In this document: in pieces, positions 33,869 to 41,824 of the stretch
Layout: each line of letters begins with the position of its first letter
How positions within the stretch are numbered: position 1 is the first letter of the stretch
Source: Candidatus Poribacteria bacterium
GTDB lineage: Bacteria > Poribacteria > WGA-4E > WGA-3G
Length of the DNA: 64,000 bases
Direction: 5' to 3'
NCBI GenBank assembly: GCA_022819945.1
Contig: JAJEGI010000009.1
Coordinates: 1-64,000 of the forward strand
Program-made: the position numbers and the translations under genes
The notes under the pieces: model-generated
Databases searched by the model: none
Told to the model about the DNA's origin: nothing
The model's input: the letters and a program-made list of their open reading frames with translations, nothing else

Positions 33869-35266
33869 ATGACAACCCACGAGACACTTGAAGCAAAAGT
33901 CGATCAATTGTTCGCAGAATGGAACAACCCAGACACTCCAGGTGCCGCCTTAGCGGTTACCAGAGACAGCGAAACCATCTATACACAAGGCTACGGGACA
34001 GCGAACCTGGAATACGACATCCCCATCACGCCGACAACTATCTTCGACATCGCTTCAGTGTCCAAGCAATTCGCGGCGTTCGCTATCGCTACCTTAGCAC
34101 ACGAAGGAAAACTTTCGTTAGATGACGACATCCGTGTGCACCTACCCGACCTACCGAATTTCGGCAACACAATCACGATCCGACACCTCCTGCATCACAC
34201 CAGCGGACTCCGAGATTGGGTACAATCCCTTGTCATCGCCGGGGTCACAATGGAAGATGTGATTTCGTTCAAACACATCTTGAAAATGGCACGCCATCAG
34301 AAGGCACTCAATTTTGCGCCGGGGGAGGCGTATCTATACAGCAATACAGGTTACAATCTACTCGCAGAAACCGTCGAAAGGGTAACCGGAAATTCGTTCA
34401 GAGAGTGGACAGACGTTCACATCTTCAAACCTCTCGCTATGCCAAACACTCATTTTCACGATGACCACCAAATGATTCTGAAAAACCGAGCATATTCGTA
34501 TCAAGCCGTCGAAAACGGGGCGTTTAAGCACGCCGTTAACAATACAACCGCCCTCGGTTCAAGTTCCCTCTATTCAACGGTGGAAGACCTGGCGAAATGG
34601 ATTCTGAATTTTGATAACACACAGATTGGTGAACAGGTAGTGATTGAGCAGATGCACCAGCAGGGTGTGCTTAACAACGGAGAGCAAATTAGTTATGCCC
34701 TCGGACTGAACATCGGTGAATACAGAGGGTTGCAAACAGTCGGACATAGCGGATCGTGGCGAGGATTTCGGAGTCATCTCATCCGTTTTCCAGACCAGAA
34801 ATTTGGTGTTGTCATCTTATGCAATTTGGATACCTTTAACCCGCTCCGTTTAGCAGAAAAGGTCGCAGACCTCTATCTTGTTGATGCGCTTGCTCCCGTA
34901 GAAGCATCCGAGCCAGAGAAAACAGCAGACCCCACTACAGAAACTAAATCTAAACCGCTGCCCCCCGAACAGTTGGCAGAATTCGAGGGCGACTATTACA
35001 CCGAAGAACTCGAGACAACCTATAGCATTCGCGTGCACGGAAATCAGCTTGTAGCACAACACATACGCCACGATGACATACTGCTAACCTACACCGATGG
35101 TCATTTCCTTGGAAACACATGGTTTTTCCCAAAGATTCATTTCACACAAGACGACACTGGACACGTCACAGGGTTTAGATTGACAGGAGGACGCGTCAGA
35201 AACCTACACTTTGAAAAAAGACCCGTTAAGAATCAGCGGATGTGCAATCTAAGTACCAAGGGATAA
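33869..35266 (+). CDS. Class C beta-lactamase-fold serine hydrolase
   Basis: A 465-residue penicillin-binding-protein-like enzyme. The nucleophile motif is S63-V-S-K66, the second is Y157-S-N159 in LYSNTGYNL, and a GHSGSWRGF segment supplies the KTG-equivalent (HSG). The hydrolase domain spans about 1-345; the last 110 residues form a beta-rich domain seen in esterase/peptidase relatives. There is no signal peptide, so it is probably cytoplasmic, and it may be an esterase or D-aminopeptidase rather than a true beta-lactamase. Start 33869 has AAAAGG at a good distance; ATG 33863 is also in frame but sits directly on it. Confidence 0.88.
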   Translation: MTTHETLEAKVDQLFAEWNNPDTPGAALAVTRDSETIYTQGYGTANLEYDIPITPTTIFDIASVSKQFAAFAIATLAHEGKLSLDDDIRVHLPDLPNFGNTITIRHLLHHTSGLRDWVQSLVIAGVTMEDVISFKHILKMARHQKALNFAPGEAYLYSNTGYNLLAETVERVTGNSFREWTDVHIFKPLAMPNTHFHDDHQMILKNRAYSYQAVENGAFKHAVNNTTALGSSSLYSTVEDLAKWILNFDNTQIGEQVVIEQMHQQGVLNNGEQISYALGLNIGEYRGLQTVGHSGSWRGFRSHLIRFPDQKFGVVILCNLDTFNPLRLAEKVADLYLVDALAPVEASEPEKTADPTTETKSKPLPPEQLAEFEGDYYTEELETTYSIRVHGNQLVAQHIRHDDILLTYTDGHFLGNTWFFPKIHFTQDDTGHVTGFRLTGGRVRNLHFEKRPVKNQRMCNLSTKG

Positions 35267-35314
35267 ACGGAGCGTAGATCAGCCCCTTTCCAATCCGTAT
35301 TTGCTTTGAGAGAC

Positions 35315-35443
35315 AGAGCCATTCAATTCTCCATTTTTCAATCGAATTTTCACCCCCAGGCCCGGTAGGTTCGGTTTCCTAACCGAACCGGATCCTTGAA
35401 AAAAGACGTGAAACCTAATAATTTCTTAAAATTGAATGACCCT
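35315..35443. mobile_element. MITE-like element, family C, copy (129 bp)
   Basis: Begins AGAGCCATTCAATT and ends AAAATTGAATGACCCT, imperfect terminal inverted repeats. The centre is CCCAGGCCCGGTAGGTT with CGGTTTCCTAACCGAACC, the hairpin core seen alone elsewhere. No coding capacity. Confidence 0.7.
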
Positions 35444-35463
35444 GGATTACGCGAATTCTAAGG

Positions 35464-35492
35464 TTGACAGTTCATAAAATTCATGGTATACT
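35464..35492 (+). promoter_or_regulatory. Consensus sigma-70 promoter for the HEPN/PIN module
   Basis: TTGACA (35464-35469) and TATACT (35487-35492) are separated by exactly 17 bp. Transcription would start about 58 bases ahead of ATG 35557. Confidence 0.7.
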
Positions 35493-35556
35493 TATCGGGA
35501 TAGTCGCCCCATCAACCCAGTACCGAATCGTAACATGTTCTTGGGAGATAACTGAA

Positions 35557-36369
35557 ATGAATCAGAAATTTGAGAAAAGTCAAAAACTGGAAAAGTGGCT
35601 CAGATGGATGGAAACGATTCACAACGAGATTCTAGCGCTTGTTGCGGATGCAAACATCTTCTGGGAAGTCCAAGACCTCATCCGTGAAAATCCACGTATC
35701 CAAAAACCTAATGCTTTCTATAGCTATCTTGCGAGAACCTACCTTTCTCATGCGTTAGTTGGGCTCCGGCGGCAAACAAAATTACAGAAGGATAGCATAT
35801 CTTTTGTAAGATTGCTTGACGAAATTGCCAAAAATCCTGAAGAACTCTCCCGCAGCTACTTCAATTCCCGCTATCCACATTCTAATGGAGCCGACTTGGA
35901 TCAAGTAGTGGGTAAGGCAGATCTTGAAGCAGTGGGAATTGCTGATGCCTCCCAACTGAAGGCAATCATAAAGATGAATGACTTCGCTCAATATGCAGAT
36001 GCAAGTGGGAGGTACGTTTGTCCACAGATGGTAAAAGATGATCAGACGCGACTTGAATCCGCAGTAAAAACATACGGAGAGTTTGCCGATAAACGGATTG
36101 CGCACTGGGATAAGCGAAAACCGAAAGTTGTACCCACTTTCAAGGAGTTAGACGACTGCATTAAATTGTTAGATCAGACGTATGTGAAGTACCATTTTCT
36201 GTTTCATGCTGAATCAATAGATACTTTGATGCCAACCTATCAATACGAGTGGAAAAGTATTTTCTGTGAGCCTTGGTTGAAGATTGGCTTTGGAAGTGCC
36301 AAAGGACTCATTCGCGTCAGTGAAGATTTTGACGATGAACTTCCAGATTTCAAAGAGTATATGGAATGA
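35557..36369 (+). CDS. HEPN/AbiU2-like protein
   Basis: A 270-residue, mostly helical protein. Segments LVGLRRQTKLQKDSISFVRLL and FADKRIAHWDKRKP, followed by PTFKELDDCIKLLDQTYVKY, resemble the HEPN AbiU2 family. Proteins of this type occur in abortive infection and toxin-antitoxin settings, and some are RNases using an R-x4-6-H motif, which is not clear here. Start 35557 has GGGAGA upstream; the frame is open from 35464 but that part overlaps the promoter. The stop overlaps the start of the PIN gene (ATGA), so both are translated together. Its role as antitoxin or effector is inference. Confidence 0.7.
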   Translation: MNQKFEKSQKLEKWLRWMETIHNEILALVADANIFWEVQDLIRENPRIQKPNAFYSYLARTYLSHALVGLRRQTKLQKDSISFVRLLDEIAKNPEELSRSYFNSRYPHSNGADLDQVVGKADLEAVGIADASQLKAIIKMNDFAQYADASGRYVCPQMVKDDQTRLESAVKTYGEFADKRIAHWDKRKPKVVPTFKELDDCIKLLDQTYVKYHFLFHAESIDTLMPTYQYEWKSIFCEPWLKIGFGSAKGLIRVSEDFDDELPDFKEYME

Positions 36370-36752
36370 AATATCTGCTGGATACGCATACCCTGATTTG
36401 GTTTCTTATGGGTGACAAAAAACTTAGTGACAAAGCACGAGGCTTAATCGACAACCCAGACAATAGAAAATTTCTCAGCATCGCCAGTCTTTGGGAGATA
36501 GCCATTAAGGTGAGTTTAGGGAAACTCGCTTTAAACAAACCGGTTGAGAAGTTATTTCCGGAACAACTCCATTTCAATCGTATTGAAATATTAGACATCA
36601 CGGTGGATAACCTAATCAAGCTTACCACTTTACCTTTTCACCATCGAGATCCGTTTGACCGATTGATAATCGCTCAAGCACTCGTTGAGGGGCTTCCAGT
36701 AATTGGTGCAGATGTGATTTTTGATGCTTATGGGATAAACAGAGAATGGTGA
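36366..36752 (+). CDS. VapC-like PIN-domain toxin
   Basis: A 128-residue PIN-domain protein. Acidic residues expected at the metal site are visible: D6 in YLLDTHTLIWFL, E44 in SLWEIAIK, D95 and D98 in HHRDPFDR, and D116 in VIGADVIFDAYG. The family degrades RNA, usually held in check by an antitoxin encoded just upstream. Here the upstream partner is a HEPN/AbiU2-like protein whose stop overlaps this start, rather than the common Phd-type antitoxin. Confidence 0.88.
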   Translation: MKYLLDTHTLIWFLMGDKKLSDKARGLIDNPDNRKFLSIASLWEIAIKVSLGKLALNKPVEKLFPEQLHFNRIEILDITVDNLIKLTTLPFHHRDPFDRLIIAQALVEGLPVIGADVIFDAYGINREW

Positions 36753-36889
36753 ATCCAATGGATGCTGACCTTAAGTTTAGACAGGAATGGTGTTTTACTT
36801 GTCGTGGTACACACTTTCAAACAAACGAACGACTCAGATGTGAGCATCCGTATCATCTCTGCTCGCAAGGCAACACGGAGGGAAATTAA
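36746..36889 (+). CDS. Small four-cysteine protein, possible zinc ribbon
   Basis: A 47-codon frame overlapping the end of the PIN gene by seven bases. It contains WCFTCRG, C32 and C39, giving C-x2-C-x12-C-x6-C, a plausible zinc-binding pattern. ATG 36758 is an alternative start. There is no good SD, so translation would depend on coupling. It may be a fragment of a larger zinc-finger protein. Not recognised. Confidence 0.4.
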   Translation: MVNPMDADLKFRQEWCFTCRGTHFQTNERLRCEHPYHLCSQGNTEGN

Positions 36890-36910
36890 ACAATACGAGG
36901 AATTTAACCG

Positions 36911-37126
36911 ATGAAGGCAGAATATAACTTTTCAAAAGCAGAACGTGGTAAATTCTACGATCCAAAAGCCGTTTTTAATCTTCCCATCTATTTGGAGAGA
37001 GATGTTGATGAATTCATACGCAAACTTGCCGATGAGAAGGGGAAGGATGTCGAATTTGATATAACTATCCAAAGACTTTACACCCGCCGCGAGGACAATA
37101 AAGATGTCAAAAACGAGAACACCTGA
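36911..37126 (+). CDS. Small antitoxin-like protein
   Basis: A 71-residue protein beginning MKAEYNFSKAERGKFYDP and continuing into a strand-helix part (FNLPIYLERDVDEFIRKLADEKG). The layout resembles small ribbon-helix-helix-type antitoxins or their remnants that start MKAEYDFSK. GAGGAA precedes the ATG. Its last 23 bases overlap the start of the amidohydrolase gene, so expression of that enzyme may be coupled to it. Probable function is inference. Confidence 0.65.
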   Translation: MKAEYNFSKAERGKFYDPKAVFNLPIYLERDVDEFIRKLADEKGKDVEFDITIQRLYTRREDNKDVKNENT

Positions 37127-38180
37127 ACAACAAAAACTTCCAGTCATCGACTGCGATATCCACAACACCCTCGCCTCCGAGACGGTGCTATACCCCTATC
37201 TCTCCGAACGTTGGCGCAAGCATCACGGCATGGTCGGCACAACCGATCGCGTCGGTGCATACATCCCACGCGCCCATCCCTTCGGTGCCAGATACGATGC
37301 ATGGACACCCTCCGGACACCGTCCCGGTTCCGACCTCGGCTTCCTACGCGAGCAACTACTGGACACATTCAACATCGAATACGGCATCCTCAACTGCTTG
37401 ACACCCGTCTGTGAGATGCCCAACCTTGCGTTCGCAGCAGCGTGGGCAACTGCCGTGAACGACTGGCAAATCGAAGAATGGCTGGAAAAAGAACCGAGAC
37501 TCCGCGCTTCAATCATCGTCGCATGCGATGACGCAGAATTCACCGCCGCCGAGATTAACCGACTTGCAGATCATCCGGGGTTTGTACAAATCTTACTACT
37601 TGCGCGGACGATGGAACCACTGGGACGACGTAAATACTGGAAAATGTACGAGGCAGCCGTGAAGCACGACCTCCCGATCGGCATCCACTTCACCGGTGTT
37701 GGCGTGGGACCGATTACCGCTGTTGGTAGACCTTCGCACTACATCGAAGACCACGCGGGGATGACACAGGCGTTCCAGACACAGGTAACCAGCCTCGTCT
37801 GCGAAGGTGTCTTTGAACAATTCCCGACACTCAAGTTCGCTCTGATTGAAGGCGGATTCGCTTGGCTACCGCCGTTGATGTGGCGACTTGACCGTGCATG
37901 GAAGAAGTTACACGATGAGGTGCCAGTGCTGAAAAAGTTACCGTCTGAATATATCCGAGAACACTTCTGGATTACCACACAACCCATCGAAGAACCCCCC
38001 AAACAAGAATACTTCGATCAACTCCTCGCGCAGCTCAACTTAGATGATAGATTGATGTTCGCAACCGACTACCCACACTGGGACTTCGATTCCCCCGATC
38101 AGGCACTTCCGAAAAACCTTGCACCGACACTCAAACGCAAGATCATGGCGGAAAATGCACGTGCCTTCTACAAATTCTAA
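37104..38180 (+). CDS. Amidohydrolase family protein (amidohydrolase 2 type), paralogue 2
   Basis: A 358-residue paralogue of the protein at 26115 with the same D-x-H first motif (VIDCDIHN, D18/H20), PIGIHFTG, and the metal-site Asp in FATDYPHWDFDSP. ATG 37104 lies inside the preceding small gene, with GAGGAC seven bases ahead, so the 23-bp overlap appears genuine. The PhyH gene at 38201 is convergent and only 20 bp away. Paired decarboxylase/hydrolase and dioxygenase genes may act on one substrate, but this is inference. Confidence 0.88.
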   Translation: MSKTRTPEQQKLPVIDCDIHNTLASETVLYPYLSERWRKHHGMVGTTDRVGAYIPRAHPFGARYDAWTPSGHRPGSDLGFLREQLLDTFNIEYGILNCLTPVCEMPNLAFAAAWATAVNDWQIEEWLEKEPRLRASIIVACDDAEFTAAEINRLADHPGFVQILLLARTMEPLGRRKYWKMYEAAVKHDLPIGIHFTGVGVGPITAVGRPSHYIEDHAGMTQAFQTQVTSLVCEGVFEQFPTLKFALIEGGFAWLPPLMWRLDRAWKKLHDEVPVLKKLPSEYIREHFWITTQPIEEPPKQEYFDQLLAQLNLDDRLMFATDYPHWDFDSPDQALPKNLAPTLKRKIMAENARAFYKF

Positions 38181-38200
38181 GAAAAGAGCGTTAAAGTCAA

Positions 38201-39019
38201 TCAGATTGTGACGACGTGTGGTGCCTGCTCTAAGTTTAGATTATGTGCTGCCGCCCACTGTGCTGCCGCACCACCACCGCCGCCGAGAAACTGTTTCCCC
38301 AAATCATCAACGTTTGCCAGTACCGCTTCGTCAGGCTGCTGTCTGTCATTGTAATACATCAAATACCCTTCCGGCTTGAGCCAGGCGTAATGGTATCCGT
38401 AGATGACAATCTTGGCTGTCTTATCGGTAAAATTGAGTCCGGTTGTATGGTAGATACGGCTTTCAAAGAAATACGCGTCTCCTGCGCGGAGCAGCGGTTC
38501 GTCGTAAGGTTCAATCGGATCAATCGCACCCTCAGGAATCCCTAAGGGCACCCCGGACTTATGGCTCTTCGGAATAAACAGCGTCGCACCAGAATTCGGA
38601 ACATCACAGTCCGTTAAGCAGTAAGCCACTTTCAATCCAACGCGCGGGCAATCCTTGTGCCCGAGGTCCAGATGCACACCCGCATCCCGGTGCCACCCAC
38701 GCTGCTCTGGGAGTTCGTGTGGCTGCGGATGCTTGTAGAGAAGCGCAGTATTGGTAATGTGCAGATTCGTACCAAGAAGTTGAATCACCAAGGGGATCGC
38801 TTTCGTTTGTGATACAAGTTCCGCGAAGGCGGGTTCTTGGACCAACCCGTCTCGCCTATGTCCATAATGTCCACCATTGAGATCCAAAGATGCCATTAAT
38901 CGATCGCCTGCCTCGGTTAAACGACCTATCATCTCGTCGTCAAGTACTGAGCGCATGATGAAGTATCCGTTCTCTTCAAATTCCTGCCGTTGTGCGTCTG
39001 TCAACTCGACGAATTCCAT
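38201..39019 (-). CDS. Phytanoyl-CoA dioxygenase (PhyH) family protein, paralogue 2
   Basis: A 272-residue Fe(II)/2-OG dioxygenase-like protein very similar to the one at 21138. The metal motif is GWHRDAGVHLD and the distal His is in RIYHTTGLNF. Both proteins begin MEFVELTD/MEFVQLTD and end NLNLEQAP-x-VVT. AAGGAG precedes the ATG on the minus strand; the leader cassette seen at paralogue 1 is absent here. It is convergent with the amidohydrolase gene. Confidence 0.9.
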   Translation of the reverse strand: MEFVELTDAQRQEFEENGYFIMRSVLDDEMIGRLTEAGDRLMASLDLNGGHYGHRRDGLVQEPAFAELVSQTKAIPLVIQLLGTNLHITNTALLYKHPQPHELPEQRGWHRDAGVHLDLGHKDCPRVGLKVAYCLTDCDVPNSGATLFIPKSHKSGVPLGIPEGAIDPIEPYDEPLLRAGDAYFFESRIYHTTGLNFTDKTAKIVIYGYHYAWLKPEGYLMYYNDRQQPDEAVLANVDDLGKQFLGGGGGAAAQWAAAHNLNLEQAPHVVTI

Positions 39020-39240
39020 GGTATATGCTCCTTTTCCTCAAGAAATCGGGGTGATAGAAATGTCTAAATATGGTATCATAGATTAAAATAGAAATCTACT
39101 AATACCGAGAAAGTGTCTGAAAATATGCACCCTTTCTTTCACAAAATAGCGTCTTTAACTGTTATAGTGGGTTTCCTTTTACAAAATGACATGAAAAGTC
39201 GCATGGTCTTCTATAAAAACGTTAACATCCCCAAGTCAAA

Positions 39241-39326
39241 ACTTACGCAGTGTCTTTTGCTGGCGAGGTTTAAAACCTCGCCAGCGGCTTGCGGACCGTA
39301 GGTCCTCATCAGCAAATTGCGTAAGT
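39241..39326. mobile_element. MITE-like element, family B, copy 1 (86 bp)
   Basis: Terminal inverted repeats ACTTACGCA and TGCGTAAGT enclose a perfect 27-bp palindrome (39259-39285, arms GCTGGCGAGGTTT). It lies in the gene-free stretch 39020-39360, just ahead of the ABC ATPase gene; nothing else is recognisable there. Larger copy at 43443. Confidence 0.7.
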
Positions 39327-39360
39327 CCTATAGTGCTAAACTACGAGGGCAAGCAAAAAT

Positions 39361-40140
39361 ATGATACAAGTTTCGCATCTGACGAAAAGATATGGACAAA
39401 ATACGGCAGTTGACGACATTAGCTTTGAAGTACAACAAGGCGAAATTGTCGGTTATCTCGGTCCCAACGGAGCGGGAAAAAGCACGACGCTCAAAATGCT
39501 CGTCGGTTTGCTGCAGCCGACATCTGGAGAAATCTCTGTGGCAGGATACGATGCCGAAACCGAGCTGCTCGAACTAAAACGGCATATCGGATACGTGCCT
39601 GAAGAAGCGCAACTCTACGAACACCTCACCTTAGTAGAACACCTCCAGTTAATCGGCAGGCTCTATCATTTAGAAGAACGCCTCATCGCACAGAAAATAA
39701 CAGAACTCGCGCCGTTGTTTGATATGTCGTCTCAGGCGAACCAAAGGATCAGCGGTTTCTCACAAGGCATGCGTCAGAAGTGTATCATCATGTCTGCCCT
39801 GATGCACAACCCAGATGTCCTGTTTTTAGATGAACCCTTCACCAATCTGGATGTCGGAACGGTAACCCTCATGAAAACGTTACTACAACGTTTAGCCGGT
39901 TTAGGTAAAACGATTCTCTATTGTACACACATTCTCGAAGTCGCTGAAACGCTCTGCCCGCGGATTATGATTATCGATGCAGGGAAACTTATCGCCGATG
40001 CACCAGTGACGCAGTTGCGAGAGCAGACAAATCAAACAGCACTCAATGAGATTTTTACACAACTAACCGATACAACAGGGATCGATGAAAAAACTGAGGA
40101 AGTCATTCGGATTGTGATGGAGGACACCCCGAATGCTTGA
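39361..40140 (+). CDS. ABC transporter ATP-binding protein
   Basis: A 259-residue ATPase that powers the membrane proteins encoded downstream. Walker A GPNGAGKST has K40, the signature is ISGFSQGMRQK, and Walker B is VLFLDEP, followed by a His switch in YCTHILE. The sequence type matches ABC-2 exporters (multidrug, polysaccharide or sodium-type). It overlaps the first permease gene by eight bases, so they are translated together. Substrate unknown. Confidence 0.95.
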   Translation: MIQVSHLTKRYGQNTAVDDISFEVQQGEIVGYLGPNGAGKSTTLKMLVGLLQPTSGEISVAGYDAETELLELKRHIGYVPEEAQLYEHLTLVEHLQLIGRLYHLEERLIAQKITELAPLFDMSSQANQRISGFSQGMRQKCIIMSALMHNPDVLFLDEPFTNLDVGTVTLMKTLLQRLAGLGKTILYCTHILEVAETLCPRIMIIDAGKLIADAPVTQLREQTNQTALNEIFTQLTDTTGIDEKTEEVIRIVMEDTPNA

Positions 40141-41824
40141 AAAAATCGTAGAAAGATTCTGCGACGCACCAACCCAGTACAGGCATCTCCTACAGACAGA
40201 AAAATTAATGGAGAAGCGGGCACTTGAGGGAGAAAACAAATTTGCTAACTTTTCGCTTGCTGCGGGCTGGTTTTTCCGTTTTATAATCAGCACCCCACTT
40301 GCGGCTATACCATTTTTTTCCCCTATAGACATATTCTCTTATGCACTTATGGGGATGACCTGGTCTATGATGATGATAGTCAGTTGGACGCTCCCATACT
40401 TCAACATCCTTCTTAGTCCGATAAACTATCCTGTCATTGCACACACGCCAGTAGCATCGCGAACCTACTTTCTCGTAAAACTAACGCAGCTCCTAAAGTA
40501 TACAATATTGTTATTAGCTTGTCTAAATCTGATGCCTGCTATCGGTGGTATCTGGATTCGCATGCACGAATCTTCTCAGTTCCAATACTTTTTTCCTCTG
40601 GTTTACTTGCCTGTCGCCTTTATGTCAGGTTTCTTCACAGTTGGTGTGGTGGCGACATTCGCAGGGTGTTGGACAAAATTATATACCAAAAAGACCTTCC
40701 GAAATATCGCGCAATACGTCCAGTTTATAGTTCCGTTCTGCTTCCTTTTGCTGTACCTCCTCCTCTATTACCTATCACCAGATGGTTTAATAGATAAACT
40801 AACCTCGATCCTGAAACGGTTCAATGCGCTGCCAAACGCCTGGTTTGCTGGAATAGTTGCACTTGCGCTCGGACAGATAGAACGGCATTTCTTGATTTCA
40901 GCAGGATTGGCTATCGCTTCGACGCTCTTTTTCGTGATGGTTCCGCTTCGGAGTATCGCAAAAAGTTATTCGGAATATCTCTCTTACTTGCTGGAATCTG
41001 GCAGTAAGCAAACATCTAAACTCCGCGTGAAAACGCCGCTATTTGCGAGAATGTTCCGAAACCGTGCCGTTCGTGCTGGACTTTGCCTCAGTTTTGTGTA
41101 CATACGTCGTGATAGAATCTTATTAGGAAACTTTTTGAGTTCACTGGGAACTGCTATTATGTTCACAGTTCTTTTTGCTCTATCGTTTGATCAGAGGTGG
41201 GTTGGTGATTCCTTCCCCATTGGATTCAGTCCAGGTTTTTCTACGATGTTTTTTACTATCGGATTCACCATTGTTTTCAGTTTCATGTTCCTGGTCAAGT
41301 ATTCGGAGCACTGGAAAGCGTCGTGGCTACTAATGCTGGCACCCCTTTCAGCACCAAGGGACTTATGGCGAGGTGTACAAGCGGCTGCTTGCCTCTATCT
41401 TATTGCGCCGTGTACACTCCTTATGCTTTGCATTGCTACAGTGATTTGGGGCACTTTAGGCATATTTTACGTCCTACCGGTATTAATCATTTTACTCAAT
41501 CTCGTGATTTTTTACCCAAAACCGCGCGCGGGTTTGCCACGCACTGAAGAACTCGTCCAAAAACGGTTAAGGCGTGTAGGGTGGATCGCTCCCCAACCGC
41601 GCGCGGGTTTGCCACTCGCTGAAGAACTCGTCCAAAAACGGCTAAGTCGTGTAGGGTGGATCGCTCCCATCAGTTACCTCCTTGGCACAGTCTTCGTATT
41701 GATCCAATTTATCGCTTACATGAGTAATATATCGGTTTATTACGGTTTTTATTCTGTTATCGTCGCCGGTGGACTTATCAGTTTTACATGTTTGTTTCAA
41801 AAAGAAAAGCGGAGGAAATTATAG
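40133..41824 (+). CDS. ABC exporter permease, tandem paralogue 1
   Basis: A 563-residue membrane protein with about ten or more hydrophobic segments. It starts MLEKIVERFCDAPTQYRHLLQTEKL, a segment shared with the other two permeases. The GGIWIRMHESSQ and PVAFMSGFFTVGVVATFAGC regions are conserved among the three. It overlaps the ATPase gene. A 75-bp in-frame tandem duplication at 41521-41670 doubles a 25-residue block (PRAGLP to RVGWIAP) absent from the other paralogues, which have it once. Likely subunit of one ABC-2 exporter. Confidence 0.85.
   Translation: MLEKIVERFCDAPTQYRHLLQTEKLMEKRALEGENKFANFSLAAGWFFRFIISTPLAAIPFFSPIDIFSYALMGMTWSMMMIVSWTLPYFNILLSPINYPVIAHTPVASRTYFLVKLTQLLKYTILLLACLNLMPAIGGIWIRMHESSQFQYFFPLVYLPVAFMSGFFTVGVVATFAGCWTKLYTKKTFRNIAQYVQFIVPFCFLLLYLLLYYLSPDGLIDKLTSILKRFNALPNAWFAGIVALALGQIERHFLISAGLAIASTLFFVMVPLRSIAKSYSEYLSYLLESGSKQTSKLRVKTPLFARMFRNRAVRAGLCLSFVYIRRDRILLGNFLSSLGTAIMFTVLFALSFDQRWVGDSFPIGFSPGFSTMFFTIGFTIVFSFMFLVKYSEHWKASWLLMLAPLSAPRDLWRGVQAAACLYLIAPCTLLMLCIATVIWGTLGIFYVLPVLIILLNLVIFYPKPRAGLPRTEELVQKRLRRVGWIAPQPRAGLPLAEELVQKRLSRVGWIAPISYLLGTVFVLIQFIAYMSNISVYYGFYSVIVAGGLISFTCLFQKEKRRKL
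41521..41670 (+). repeat. 75-bp in-frame tandem duplication in permease 1
   Basis: Two units starting ACCGCGCGCGGGTTTGCC at 41521 and 41596 differ at only a few bases, so the duplication looks recent. The other paralogues have one unit. Confidence 0.85.

Noticed and set aside
33869-35266. Antibiotic resistance by a true class C beta-lactamase
   Set aside because: No signal peptide, an extra C-terminal domain and an HSG motif point to a general serine hydrolase; resistance cannot be inferred.
39113-39301. 62-codon frame ahead of the ABC ATPase gene
   Set aside because: It runs into the family B element and has no similarity or RBS support.
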